A DNA stretch of 64,000 nt from an uncultured Anaerolineae bacterium (GTDB lineage Bacteria; Chloroflexota; Anaerolineae; Promineifilales; Promineifilaceae): the NCBI GenBank assembly GCA_937943625.1, contig CALEAD010000027.1, positions 1 to 64,000 on the forward strand, in the 5' to 3' direction. The notes beneath the pieces are model-generated. The model did not search any database. It was not told where the DNA came from and was given only the letters and a program-made list of their open reading frames with translations. This document shows, one piece after another, positions 35,655 through 44,304 of the stretch. The translations under genes and the position numbers were made by a program. Every line of letters begins with the position of its first letter. Within the stretch, counting starts at the first letter, position 1.

Positions 35655-36425
35655 TTACACATCCCAGGGGGTCAGAATTTCTGGCCCGTTGTGGGTAATG
35701 GCGATGGTGTGCTCAAACTGGACAGAGAGCTGTCCGTCCTTTGTTATTACGGTCCAGCCATCGGGTAACAAAATCCACTCGTGTCCACCCGCGTTGATCA
35801 TCGGCTCAATCGTAAAGGTCATACCGGGGCGCAGCTTGGGACCACGCTCAGACTGGCGCACGTGGGAAACAGAGGGGGATTCGTGCAGCATACGGCCGAT
35901 TCCATGCCCGCCCCATTCTCTGACCACTGAAACCCCGTGCTGGTCCGCATAAGCGTGAATGGCATTGCCAATCTCATTCAGGTAATGATTTACCTGCGCC
36001 GCGCGCACGCCGACGTAGAGCGACTCTTTCCCGATCTCTAGCAGCCGCTGCGCTGCCGGGGAAATTTGCCCCACGCCAAAAGTCACGCACGCATCTCCAC
36101 AAAATCCTTTATATCGCAGACCAATGTCAATACCAATGATGTCTCCCTCTTTCAGCAAACGTTCGTTGGGCAACCCGTGGCAAATTTCGTGGTTTACGGA
36201 AGCGCAGATTACCCCAGGGAAGGGGGGGTGCTCAGCCGAGCTGCCCTTGTATCCCTTATACAGTGGTTCCGCGCCGTGCTTCTGGATGTATGCTTCGACC
36301 ATTTGGTCCAGGGTTTTGATGCTGACACCGGGGCGAATGTTTTCGCGCAGCAGGGCAAAGCAGTCGGCTACCATGTGACCGGCTATGCGCATTCGCGCCA
36401 GGGCTTGAGTATTTTTGACGCGCAT
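35655..36425 (-). CDS. map: Methionine aminopeptidase, type I
   Basis: 256 aa. Metal ligands are in their standard context: Asp100 and Asp111 (IGIDIGLRYKGFCGDACVTF), His in GGHGIG, Glu in FTIEPM and Glu in VQFEHT. It removes the initiator Met from nascent proteins. There is no N-terminal zinc-finger extension, so this is the short bacterial form. A membrane-protein gene lies 12 nt upstream, probably co-transcribed. Confidence 0.96.
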   Translation of the reverse strand: MRVKNTQALARMRIAGHMVADCFALLRENIRPGVSIKTLDQMVEAYIQKHGAEPLYKGYKGSSAEHPPFPGVICASVNHEICHGLPNERLLKEGDIIGIDIGLRYKGFCGDACVTFGVGQISPAAQRLLEIGKESLYVGVRAAQVNHYLNEIGNAIHAYADQHGVSVVREWGGHGIGRMLHESPSVSHVRQSERGPKLRPGMTFTIEPMINAGGHEWILLPDGWTVITKDGQLSVQFEHTIAITHNGPEILTPWDV

Positions 36426-36437
36426 AATGGGCGGCTC

Positions 36438-36965
36438 TCAGGAACGGATGCGATAAGTGCGCAGGGTTTCTGGGTGCAGCAGCCAGGCTACGCCTAACAG
36501 GGGCTGCACCAGGGGGAAGTAGCCATAGTCGCGGCCAAAGGTGTGCCAGACGTTTCGGCCGATTAGGTCTGGCGCGGTGATACTCAGCGTGCCCACTACC
36601 AGGGTAAAGATCGTTTCGATTACCAGGACGCCTATGGAGATGCGCCAGGCATTGGTGAGAGATAGATTGCGCCACCAGCGCGCAAGAAGAAACTGACTGG
36701 GCAGCTTGTTAGACGGCTTTTTGGGCTGAGGGCGAGGCTGTTTGGCAAAGCCAATGGTGGCAATGGTGTAAAAGATGGCGCCTAGCAGCGTCAGCCAGGG
36801 GGAGTTTGTGGGATCGCCCTCGATGATCTGATAGATGGCGCGCACGCCGGTTGAGAGCGCCAGAACAGGATAGGAGACGGCCAGAATTGCGCCGGCGGCG
36901 CGAATAAGGCCGGGAATAGGATTAACGCGCGCAGGCGCATCGGGTTGGTTATTGATGTTGTTCAT
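36438..36965 (-). CDS. Membrane protein of unknown function, 175 aa
   Basis: Starts MNNINNQPDAPARVNPIPGL. About four hydrophobic segments (LIRAAGAILAVSYPVLAL; WLTLLGAIFYTIATIGF; ISIGVLVIETIFTLVVGTL; PLVQPLLGVAWLLH), with a basic, proline-rich cytoplasmic loop KQPRPQPKKPSNK between helices 2 and 3. I do not recognise the family. TAAAAT lies 8 nt before the ATG with no Shine-Dalgarno, another leaderless candidate. It precedes map by 12 nt. Confidence 0.75.
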   Translation of the reverse strand: MNNINNQPDAPARVNPIPGLIRAAGAILAVSYPVLALSTGVRAIYQIIEGDPTNSPWLTLLGAIFYTIATIGFAKQPRPQPKKPSNKLPSQFLLARWWRNLSLTNAWRISIGVLVIETIFTLVVGTLSITAPDLIGRNVWHTFGRDYGYFPLVQPLLGVAWLLHPETLRTYRIRS

Positions 36966-36973
36966 GGGGGTGA

Positions 36974-36979
36974 ATTTTA
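36974..36979 (-). promoter_or_regulatory. -10 box, probable leaderless start of membrane protein-map operon
   Basis: TAAAAT on the minus strand, 8 nt (TCACCCCC) before the ATG at 36965. No purine-rich ribosome-binding site lies between. Confidence 0.45.
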
Positions 36980-37127
36980 GCACAAGTGGCCAGGTTGGAA
37001 AGTCAGCGCGTGAATGCTGGCGGCGACAAAAGCTGAGTAAACCGGTAGAGGGTCCCGGCTCTCGTTTTTGTGGGTGCTAAAATGTTTTCTGGTACAAGAG
37101 CTAAACTCTGTTTATCTGGAGCGAAAG

Positions 37128-38666
37128 ATGGACTGGGATTCGGAAGCTGAACGGCGAGAAGATGATCTGATTCGTTGGCAGGCGCAGGAAGAGATGTCGG
37201 ATTGGTCTGAATCGTCGCTTGCCGCTGCGCTGCCGGACAACGGCCGTTCTTCCTGGTCCTGGCGCAAGCGGCTCTTTTTTGTCTTCATCTCGTTGCTCAT
37301 TCTGGTGGGGTTGTTGTTTTCTGGCTTTCAGGGGCTGCACTGGCTTTGGGCGCAGCGGCAAACCGGCCGTCTGGCTGCGGCCACGCCTGATTCTGCGGCC
37401 CCGTCTTCTGCCATTGTCCCACAGGTGGACGATGTAGCTCCGACCGTTTCTACCTCCCTGGTCCCTGTTGTTTCCCTTCCCTATGACCGTATTGCTTTCG
37501 TTAACAATAGCGGCGGTGTCGCTACTGTTTCCCCCAACGGCGAAGGGCTGCGCACGCTCACGCAGAGTGGCCAGCGTTTCCAGTTCCCCGCCTGGTCGCC
37601 AGAGGGAGCGCGCATTGCCGCGATTGGCGTCAGCCGGGAGGGGGCTGGCGTTTATGTGGTGGAGGATGTGGCAGGGGAAACGGCCGTTAACGAACGCTAC
37701 TTTAGCCGCTTTCTTTCCCCCATTTACCTGTACTGGTCGCCAGACGGCCGTTACCTCAGCTTTATTGCCAATCACACGGATGGCGGGCTGGCGCTTTACC
37801 TGGCACAGGCTGAAGGGTCTCCCAATCCGCGCGTGCTCAGCACGGGCAGCCCCTTTTACTGGCACTGGTTTAGCAGCAGCGAGCAGATATTGATTCACTC
37901 TGGCGGCGTGGGCGAAAACGCACGCCTGGCCTTATTGGACGTGAACGGAGGTGGCCTGGATGAGAACATTGCCGCCCCCGGCTTTTTTCAGGCTCCGGCC
38001 ATTTCGGCCAACGGCCGTTTCTGGGCCTATGCTGAGGAGCAGCAGGGGGGCAATAGCTGGCTGGCGGTGTGGGACCGGCAGACGGATGCCATTGAGCGCC
38101 GTCGTCACGCCGGTCTTGTGGCCATGGGATGGAGTCCCACGGCCGATCAATTGGCGGTAATTAGTGGGCGGCCTGATGCAAATGATTTTTATGGCCCGCT
38201 GCGCCTGTTTGACTTTCAGGCTGGGACGGAGACGTTGCTGACGCGAGATATGGTGCTGGCCTTTTTCTGGTCGCCAGACGGCCGTTACCTGGCCTACATC
38301 AGCCTGAAGCGCCCAACGGAGGATGTGCAGGCAGGAGGCCAGGGGAGCGCGGCCAAGACGACGGCCGTTTCCTTCACCCCGACCCAGCAACAAGACCCGC
38401 ACCGCTTTCAGCTGCAACTGGTGGAAATTGGCAGCGGCCAAACGCGCCTGCTCACAGAGTATGTGCCCACATTCGTCTTCCTCTCCCAATTTGTACCCTA
38501 TTTCGACCAGTACACCCATAGCCACCGCGTCTGGTCGCCCGACAGCCGTGCCCTGGTATTGCCCATGCGGCTAGACGGCCGTAACCAGATTGTCGTCATC
38601 CCCGCAGACGGCAGCCCATATCTGCCCATTGCCAATGGGGATATGCCGTTTTGGAGCAGAGAGTAG
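37128..38666 (+). CDS. Membrane-anchored TolB-like beta-propeller protein
   Basis: 512 aa starting MDWDSEAERREDDLIRWQ (GGAG 7 nt upstream). An acidic cytoplasmic head of about 65 residues, one membrane helix (LFFVFISLLILVGLLFSGF, about 67-90), then an extracytoplasmic propeller with PD40/TolB repeats: FPAWSPEGARIAAI, YWSPDGRYLSFI, MGWSPTADQLAVI, FFWSPDGRYLAYI, VWSPDSRALVLPM. Such propellers usually bind proteins or ligands; no enzyme domain is seen. Its ACGGCCGT density is among the highest in the window. Confidence 0.85.
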   Translation: MDWDSEAERREDDLIRWQAQEEMSDWSESSLAAALPDNGRSSWSWRKRLFFVFISLLILVGLLFSGFQGLHWLWAQRQTGRLAAATPDSAAPSSAIVPQVDDVAPTVSTSLVPVVSLPYDRIAFVNNSGGVATVSPNGEGLRTLTQSGQRFQFPAWSPEGARIAAIGVSREGAGVYVVEDVAGETAVNERYFSRFLSPIYLYWSPDGRYLSFIANHTDGGLALYLAQAEGSPNPRVLSTGSPFYWHWFSSSEQILIHSGGVGENARLALLDVNGGGLDENIAAPGFFQAPAISANGRFWAYAEEQQGGNSWLAVWDRQTDAIERRRHAGLVAMGWSPTADQLAVISGRPDANDFYGPLRLFDFQAGTETLLTRDMVLAFFWSPDGRYLAYISLKRPTEDVQAGGQGSAAKTTAVSFTPTQQQDPHRFQLQLVEIGSGQTRLLTEYVPTFVFLSQFVPYFDQYTHSHRVWSPDSRALVLPMRLDGRNQIVVIPADGSPYLPIANGDMPFWSRE

Positions 38667-38751
38667 GGAATGGTAAATTGTGAATGATGAATTGTGAATG
38701 GTGGATGGGGAGTTTTGCTTCCTGTTTTCACCTCAGCACCCTGTCACCCCG

Positions 38752-39441
38752 TCAAATAGCCACGAAGAGCGCCAAAAAGCTCGCCAATGCTGGCCAGCCG
38801 CCGCGCTTTTGCGCGTAGATCAGTCGCGGCGGCGCAAAGAGCAGCGCCAGCAGCAGCCAGGTGAGCACCAGGCGCAACGCGCCTGTTACGGCAAAGAGGT
38901 CGGCCAAAGCGCGCAGTTGCGCCAGCGCCAGCAAAAACAGCGCATTGCACCCCAACAGCACCAGCAGCGCCGTCACGTCATGCGCCCTGCTGCCGGCAGC
39001 CACGCGCGGCGCAATGGGAAAGGCCAGGGCAAACACGTAGCACAGCGAAAGAAACAGCCATGCCGAGGGGGCATAGACAAAGAGCGAAGAAGAAGCGCCC
39101 TCGTCCAGTTCTGCCGGGCCAACCCGCATAAAGCTATCAAAATAGCCAAACTGGTAGGAAATGGCTGTCATCATCACCAGCGCAAATAGCACCGCCAGCA
39201 CCGTGCGGCTGCGCTGTCCCAGCACCAGCGCAAAACCCGTTTGGCCCACTTCTTCCAGGCGGCGCAGCCAGAAGATGCTGCCCAAAAAGAGCAGGTAGAC
39301 GCCAATCAACAGCAGGCTGTTTTGGCCAGATGGCTGCGCCAGCAGCGCGCGCAGCGGTTCGCGCAGCCAGAATAGCAGTAGCAGCCCCAGGCCGTCCGCC
39401 ACCAGCGCCGGCCAGATACGAGAAACGGCCGTACCTCTCAT
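38752..39441 (-). CDS. Polytopic membrane protein of unknown function, coupled to murA
   Basis: 229 aa with about six hydrophobic helices (VADGLGLLLLFWL; LLLIGVYLLFLGSIFWL; TVLAVLFALVMMTAISY; SAWLFLSLCYVFALAF; VTALLVLLGCNALFLLAL; LVLTWLLLALLFA). The ATG overlaps the murA stop (ATGA), implying translational coupling. Not recognised; position suggests an envelope role, but that is only inference from context. Confidence 0.75.
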   Translation of the reverse strand: MRGTAVSRIWPALVADGLGLLLLFWLREPLRALLAQPSGQNSLLLIGVYLLFLGSIFWLRRLEEVGQTGFALVLGQRSRTVLAVLFALVMMTAISYQFGYFDSFMRVGPAELDEGASSSLFVYAPSAWLFLSLCYVFALAFPIAPRVAAGSRAHDVTALLVLLGCNALFLLALAQLRALADLFAVTGALRLVLTWLLLALLFAPPRLIYAQKRGGWPALASFLALFVAI

Positions 39442-40742
39442 ACGCTCTCTCCCTGAACGCGCTGAATATGTGCCCCTAGCGCGCGCAGCTTCCCCTCAAT
39501 GCGCTCATAGCCCCGGTCAATTTGCTGGATATTGTGAATGGTGCTGCGTCCTTTTGCTGCCAGCGCCGCCAACACCATGGCCATGCCGGCACGAATGTCG
39601 GGGCTAGGCACTCCGTGCGGGCTGGCATACAGCGGCGATGGCCCCTGCACCAGCAGCCGATGTGGGTCGCACAGCACCGTACGCGCGCCCATAAAGTTGA
39701 GATGGTCTACGAAGAAAAAGCGGCTTTCATACATCCAATCATGTAGCAGCACAGAGCCATGCGCCTGCGTTGCCATGACCACCAGAATGCTCATCAGGTC
39801 AGGCGGAAAACCAGGCCAGGGCATTGGCTTGATTTCCAGCACGCGCCCACTGAGAGCGGATTGAATTTCCAGCGGCTGGTTGGCAGGCACGATCACGTCG
39901 TCCCCGTCTATGGTAAAGTTGACGCCTAGCTTGCCGTACACCAGGTGAATCATCCCCAGGTAGTGCGGATCGGCGCGACAAATGCGAATGGCGCCACCGG
40001 TCACGGCAGCGGCGCCAATAAAGCTGCCCACCTCCATAAAGTCTGCGCCAATGCGGAACTCTGTGCCGTGCAGCCGCTCCACGCCCTGAATGGTGAGGCG
40101 ATTGGAGCCGATTCCCTCTATTTTTGCCCCCATCTGATTGAGGAGGTGGCACAGATCGCGCACGTGCGGTTCACAGGCGGCGTTGTCGAGCACTGTTTCA
40201 CCGGGGGCCAGCACGGCCGCCATGATGGTGTTTTCCGTGGCGGTGACGCTAGCTTCGGGTTGCAGCAGGTAACCTGCGCCGCGCAGGGGGCGCGCCACCA
40301 TGCGGAAAATGCCGCGCTGGGTCATAGACACAACTGTGCCCAGCGCTTCCAGGCCGCGAATATGTGTGTCTAACGGCCGTCCGCCGATTACGTCACCCCC
40401 TGGTAGCGGCAGCGTTACTTCGCCCAGGCGTGCCAGCATCGGGCCAGAAAAGACAAACGAGGCGCGGATGCGCGCTGCCAGCTGCGCGTCTAGCTCTGTT
40501 TTGCGTACTTCCTGGGCATGAATGCGCCAGCTTCCGTTGCCCAGCTCTGTCACTTCCGCGCCCAGGTCTTGCAGAATGAGCAGCGTACTTTGTACGTCGC
40601 GGATGGCCGGAATGTTATGTAAAACGACCGGCTCGTCTGTCAGCAGGCAGGCAGGCAGCAGCTTTAGCGCCGCGTTTTTGTTGCCGCTGGCGGTAATGGT
40701 GCCGTTGAGGGGATACCCTCCTTCGATGATGAATTTGTTCAT
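39438..40742 (-). CDS. murA: UDP-N-acetylglucosamine 1-carboxyvinyltransferase with Asp at the Cys115 position
   Basis: 434 aa. Starts MNKFIIEGGYPLNGTITASG; GNKNAAL, the catalytic-loop segment LPLPGGDVIGGRPLD, and DIRAGMAMVLAALAA are MurA hallmarks. It transfers enolpyruvate from PEP to UDP-GlcNAc, the first committed step of peptidoglycan synthesis. The loop residue equivalent to E. coli Cys115 is Asp117 (GAC), the substitution known to make MurA of mycobacteria and chlamydiae insensitive to fosfomycin. GGGAGC precedes the ATG. Followed by a coupled membrane-protein gene. Confidence 0.95.
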   Translation of the reverse strand: MNKFIIEGGYPLNGTITASGNKNAALKLLPACLLTDEPVVLHNIPAIRDVQSTLLILQDLGAEVTELGNGSWRIHAQEVRKTELDAQLAARIRASFVFSGPMLARLGEVTLPLPGGDVIGGRPLDTHIRGLEALGTVVSMTQRGIFRMVARPLRGAGYLLQPEASVTATENTIMAAVLAPGETVLDNAACEPHVRDLCHLLNQMGAKIEGIGSNRLTIQGVERLHGTEFRIGADFMEVGSFIGAAAVTGGAIRICRADPHYLGMIHLVYGKLGVNFTIDGDDVIVPANQPLEIQSALSGRVLEIKPMPWPGFPPDLMSILVVMATQAHGSVLLHDWMYESRFFFVDHLNFMGARTVLCDPHRLLVQGPSPLYASPHGVPSPDIRAGMAMVLAALAAKGRSTIHNIQQIDRGYERIEGKLRALGAHIQRVQGESV

Positions 40743-40892
40743 GGGTTAGCTCCCGGAAAGTTGAGGGGTCAACATTGAAAGGTAGAGGATGATAGCCTTC
40801 ACCCCGCTTATTGTGCCAATACAGGGCAGGTTTGGCAAACGGGGCGCAACTGATTGTGGAAAGCAACGCCCTAACGAGTTACACTTGCGCCT

Positions 40893-41663
40893 ATGCCGAC
40901 GGTGCAATTGACCGATACGCCTCTTTTTTACGCCCGGCACGGCAACGGCCGTTCTCTGACGGCGTTGTTGCTGCATGGCGCAGGCGGCTCGCATTTAGAT
41001 TGGCCGGCCGGGTTGCGACGCCTGGCGGGGTTGTCGGATACGGCCGTTTATGCGCCAGATTTGCCCGGACACGGCCGTTCGCCCGCACCTGGGCGAGACA
41101 GCATCGGCGCCTATGCGGACATAATTGGCGAATTCATCACCGCCCTGGCGTTGCCGCGGGTGGCGCTGGTGGGACACTCTATGGGTGGGGCCATTGCCCT
41201 GAAGCTGGCGCTGCGCCAGCTGCCGCAGGTTGTTGGTCTGGCACTTTTGGCCACAGGCGCGCGCCTGCCCGTCGCCGAGACAATTTTGGCGCAGAGTATC
41301 AGCAATTTTGCCGCCTCGACCGAATTTATCACCCGGTACGCCTGGGCCGCGCACGCGCCAGAGGCCGCGCGGCAGGCGGCGCTACTGCGCCTGCGCCAGA
41401 CTTCTCCTCAGGTGCTGCATGGCGACTTTGTTGCCTGCAATCAGTTCGACGTGCGCGGTCGTTTGGCAGAAATTGGCGTGCCCACACTGGTGATTGGCGC
41501 AGAGGAAGATAAGATGACCCCGCCCAGGTTCAGCCAATATCTGGCAGAGCACATCCCTGGCGCAAAGCTGCTGCTGCTGGCGCAAACTGGCCACATGCTG
41601 ACGCTGGAGCGAGAAGCGGAAGTGGCAACGGCCGTGTGCGACTTTTTCCAACACAATTTGTAA
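40893..41663 (+). CDS. Alpha/beta-hydrolase
   Basis: 256 aa. Complete catalytic set: oxyanion HGAGGSHLDW, nucleophile elbow VGHSMGG (Ser about 96), acid in GAEEDKMTPP (about 208) and His in QTGHMLTLE (about 235). Cap and core resemble the esterase/BphD group; substrate unknown. TACACT lies 9 nt before the ATG and no Shine-Dalgarno is visible, so it may be leaderless. Confidence 0.9.
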   Translation: MPTVQLTDTPLFYARHGNGRSLTALLLHGAGGSHLDWPAGLRRLAGLSDTAVYAPDLPGHGRSPAPGRDSIGAYADIIGEFITALALPRVALVGHSMGGAIALKLALRQLPQVVGLALLATGARLPVAETILAQSISNFAASTEFITRYAWAAHAPEAARQAALLRLRQTSPQVLHGDFVACNQFDVRGRLAEIGVPTLVIGAEEDKMTPPRFSQYLAEHIPGAKLLLLAQTGHMLTLEREAEVATAVCDFFQHNL

Positions 41664-41755
41664 CTGGAGTCTGGCAAAATTTGCGCTGACCTGTGGCGTC
41701 GTAACGCAATTTGGCAAATGCTACACTGACAGCCAGCAAAAACGCCACTATCCAG
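41664..41755 (+). repeat. Long intergenic repeat, copy 2 (GGAGTCTGGC family)
   Basis: Begins directly after the hydrolase stop codon with CTGGAGTCTGGCAAAATTTG and runs to AAAAACGCCACTATCCAG. Same family and orientation as 33877-33972. It is followed by an (AACC/AACT)n tract at about 41795-41830. Confidence 0.7.
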
Positions 41756-41859
41756 TTTGTAAAAACAAGGATTTAGCTGGTTACTGCGCCGCTTAACCAA
41801 CCAACTAACTAACTACTCCACCAACCACCACCCATCACTTTAACTGTCAGGACAAATGC

Positions 41860-42429
41860 ATGAGCCTACCTTCTCTAGAAACAATCCTGTCTTACCTGAC
41901 CATTGTGGCGGCGGCGCTGGGGGCGCTGCTGGCTGCCCTGTGGCTCAGCCTGATCATTTGGGCTTTGCGCGACATGCGCCTGCGCTCGCGTGACCCGTTT
42001 GCGCAACTGCTGGCGGCGCTGCTGGTGGCGGTGCTGCCCATTTTTGGCGTGTTCATCTATCTGATTTTGCGCCCGCCGCAAACCCTGGCCGAACTGTATG
42101 AGCGCGCGCTAGAAGAGGAGGCGCTGTTGCAAGCCATTGAAGAGCGCTCGACCTGCCCCGGCTGCTCGCGTACGGTGCAGGCCAACTGGCTGGTGTGTCC
42201 CTACTGCCACACGCGCCTGAAAAAGGTGTGCCCGGACTGTAACTCGCTGATGGAGCTAAACTGGAATTTGTGCCCCTACTGCGGCAATCAACACATAGAC
42301 CCGTACAAAGCTGATTCACCGGCCTCGGCAACGGCCGTTTACCTGGCAACGGCCGTTGCCCCTGATCCGCTTGCTGCTGACGCCGCAGAGCCAGCGCCCC
42401 TGGCTGATGCCGAAGAGAGTGGTCAGTAA
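41860..42429 (+). CDS. Membrane protein with PLDc_N-like helices and double zinc ribbon
   Basis: 189 aa. Two N-terminal membrane helices (YLTIVAAALGALLAALWLSL; LLAALLVAVLPIFGVFIYLIL) resemble the PLDc_N two-helix module. A double zinc ribbon follows with four CxxC knuckles: CPGC, CPYC, CPDC, CPYC (about 99-150). The tail is Ala/Pro-rich. Probably a membrane-tethered cytoplasmic zinc-ribbon scaffold; function unknown. Convergent with the TerC gene. Confidence 0.8.
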   Translation: MSLPSLETILSYLTIVAAALGALLAALWLSLIIWALRDMRLRSRDPFAQLLAALLVAVLPIFGVFIYLILRPPQTLAELYERALEEEALLQAIEERSTCPGCSRTVQANWLVCPYCHTRLKKVCPDCNSLMELNWNLCPYCGNQHIDPYKADSPASATAVYLATAVAPDPLAADAAEPAPLADAEESGQ

Positions 42430-42450
42430 GCAGTAACCTATCAGCGCCGC

Positions 42451-43230
42451 TTATTGACTGCTGCTCTCCTCCGGCAGCGTGGGGCGATTGAGCAGCTGCA
42501 CCGGATGCTCCGCCTTTTCGCGCACACGCATGTTCAACATCTCTACAGCAAAGCTAAAGGCCATGGCAAAATAGCCATAGTTCTTCAAGTGCATTTCATG
42601 CGCAGCTTCGGCGTTCCATCCTTCAATCACCAGCAACGAACCGATCAAAATCAGAAAGGAAAGCGCCAGCATTTTCATCGTGGGGTGCTTTTCCACAAAG
42701 TGGCTGATGGCGCCAGAGGCAAACAGCATCAGGCTCGCGGCAATGATCACCGCCGGGACCATGACCGCCAGCACGCCAGAAATGCCAACGGCCGTAATCA
42801 CCGAATCGAGCGAAAACACAATATCAATGACTATCACCTGCGCCACAACCGAGCCAAGTGTGACCGCCTTTTTGGCGATAGCGTGCGGCTTTTCCGCCGC
42901 TTCTAGCTTTTCGTGAATTTCAAACGTGCTTTTGCCGATTAAAAACAGGCCTCCTATCAGCAGAATCAGGTCGCGTCCGCTCAGCTCATTCCCCAGCAGC
43001 GTCAACAGTGGCTGCGTCAGGCGCATAATCCAGGTAATGGCCAATAGCAGCGCAATGCGGCTAACCACTGCCAGGCCAATGCCCAACTGCCGCCCCATGG
43101 CCTGCTGATGTACCGGCAGTTTGCCGGACAAGATCGCCACAAAGATTACGTTATCTATGCCCAGCACAATCTCCAGTGCAGTTAGCGTTAGAAAAGCCAT
43201 CAAATTCTGCATGGTAAATAACTCTGCCAT
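42451..43230 (-). CDS. TerC-family integral membrane protein
   Basis: 259 aa. Family motif LEIVLGIDNVIFVAIL at the N-terminus and the second DIVFSLDSVITAVGI contain the two conserved acidic residues of the TerC metal-transport fold. About seven helices. Related proteins export manganese or are linked to tellurium resistance. GGGGG lies upstream of the ATG. I looked for a yybP-ykoY manganese riboswitch in the 140 nt upstream and saw none. Confidence 0.92.
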   Translation of the reverse strand: MAELFTMQNLMAFLTLTALEIVLGIDNVIFVAILSGKLPVHQQAMGRQLGIGLAVVSRIALLLAITWIMRLTQPLLTLLGNELSGRDLILLIGGLFLIGKSTFEIHEKLEAAEKPHAIAKKAVTLGSVVAQVIVIDIVFSLDSVITAVGISGVLAVMVPAVIIAASLMLFASGAISHFVEKHPTMKMLALSFLILIGSLLVIEGWNAEAAHEMHLKNYGYFAMAFSFAVEMLNMRVREKAEHPVQLLNRPTLPEESSSQ

Positions 43231-43372
43231 AAGACCCCCTGCGGGAATTTTGGATTTTGGGTATGGTTCAAGCGATCTTTACAATTGGACTGCTGACCGC
43301 TGATCGCCAATGGCAGACGGCAGACGGCAGACCGCGTTTTCCCACTCTCCCTTTCATCCAGTTTGTCTCTAC
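43231..43372. repeat. Intergenic spacer with CGGTC-type repeat units
   Basis: Contains GCTGACCGCTGATCGCC and GGCAGACGGCAGACGGCAGA (43289-43333), tandem 7-mers CAGACGG of the GACCGC/CGGTC family. No gene or clear promoter seen. Confidence 0.5.
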
Positions 43373-44176
43373 TTAGACCACAACAACCCCACTCAAATCT
43401 TCTTGTGAGAGGGGGTACTGCGGGTTCATCTGCCGTAGCGTTTGCACAATGACGCGCATGACAGCCAGATTGCGATACCATTTCTGGTCTGCGGGAATAA
43501 CGTACCAGGGCGCCCAGGGAGTCGTGCAATGATTGAGCATGTCTTCAAAAGCGTCCATATATGCCGGCCACTGCTTGCGCTTCTCCAAGTCTTCCAGGGC
43601 AAATTTCCAATACTTGCTGGGATCGGCCAGCCGCTCGCGGAAGCGCTTGGCCTGCTCGGCAGCGGAAATATGCAGGAAAAATTTGAGGATGGTTGTGCCT
43701 GTTTCGTGCAGGAGCCGCTCGAATTCGTTAATGTGGTGGTATCGCAGCCGCCAGACCGCTTCGGGTACCAGGTTGTCCACGCGCACCACCAGCACGTCTT
43801 CGTAGTGAGAGCGGTTAAAGACGCCGATCATGCTGGCCGGGGGCACAACTTGATGCACGCGCCAGAGGTAATCGTGGGCCAGTTCTAGCTTGCTGGGCAC
43901 TTTGAAGGCGTGGACGGAAACACCCTGGGGGTTGACCCCTTTGAAAACGTGGCGAATGGCACCGTCTTTGCCGCCAGCATCAATTGCCTGAAAGATGATG
44001 AGCAGCTTTTGTCTCCCCTCGGCATACAGGCGGACTTGTAGTTCAATGAACTCCTCGCGTAGAGCTTCAAATTCGGCAACGGCCGTTTCCCGTTCTCCCT
44101 GGTAGAATTCCTTACTGCCGGTTGGCAGCTCTGTCAGCTTAATCGGTTTTCCCGGCTCCATTCGATGGGTGATCAT
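43373..44176 (-). CDS. ppk2: Polyphosphate kinase 2 family (PPK2)
   Basis: 267 aa. Walker A-like FQAIDAGGKDGAIRHVF (about 63-79), the lid Arg-rich segments and Walker B-like NRSHYEDVLVVRV match PPK2. These enzymes phosphorylate nucleoside mono- or diphosphates with polyphosphate. It is a single-domain form; whether it prefers NMP or NDP cannot be read by eye. GGAGC precedes the ATG. Confidence 0.93.
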   Translation of the reverse strand: MITHRMEPGKPIKLTELPTGSKEFYQGERETAVAEFEALREEFIELQVRLYAEGRQKLLIIFQAIDAGGKDGAIRHVFKGVNPQGVSVHAFKVPSKLELAHDYLWRVHQVVPPASMIGVFNRSHYEDVLVVRVDNLVPEAVWRLRYHHINEFERLLHETGTTILKFFLHISAAEQAKRFRERLADPSKYWKFALEDLEKRKQWPAYMDAFEDMLNHCTTPWAPWYVIPADQKWYRNLAVMRVIVQTLRQMNPQYPLSQEDLSGVVVV

Positions 44177-44304
44177 TTGTTGCTCCTCGATAGTTTATGT
44201 CACGCTTCATGCTCTATCAGCGCCAAAACAGCCGCCTGTTAATAGCAAAATTCAGCATTATTGCGTATGATACCTGCTGGCTAGCACCAAGCAAATAGAA
44301 CTTT

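Noticed and set aside
43231-43372. Manganese (yybP-ykoY) riboswitch expected before TerC genes
   Set aside because: The conserved riboswitch core was not found; the spacer is filled with CAGACGG/GACCGC repeats.
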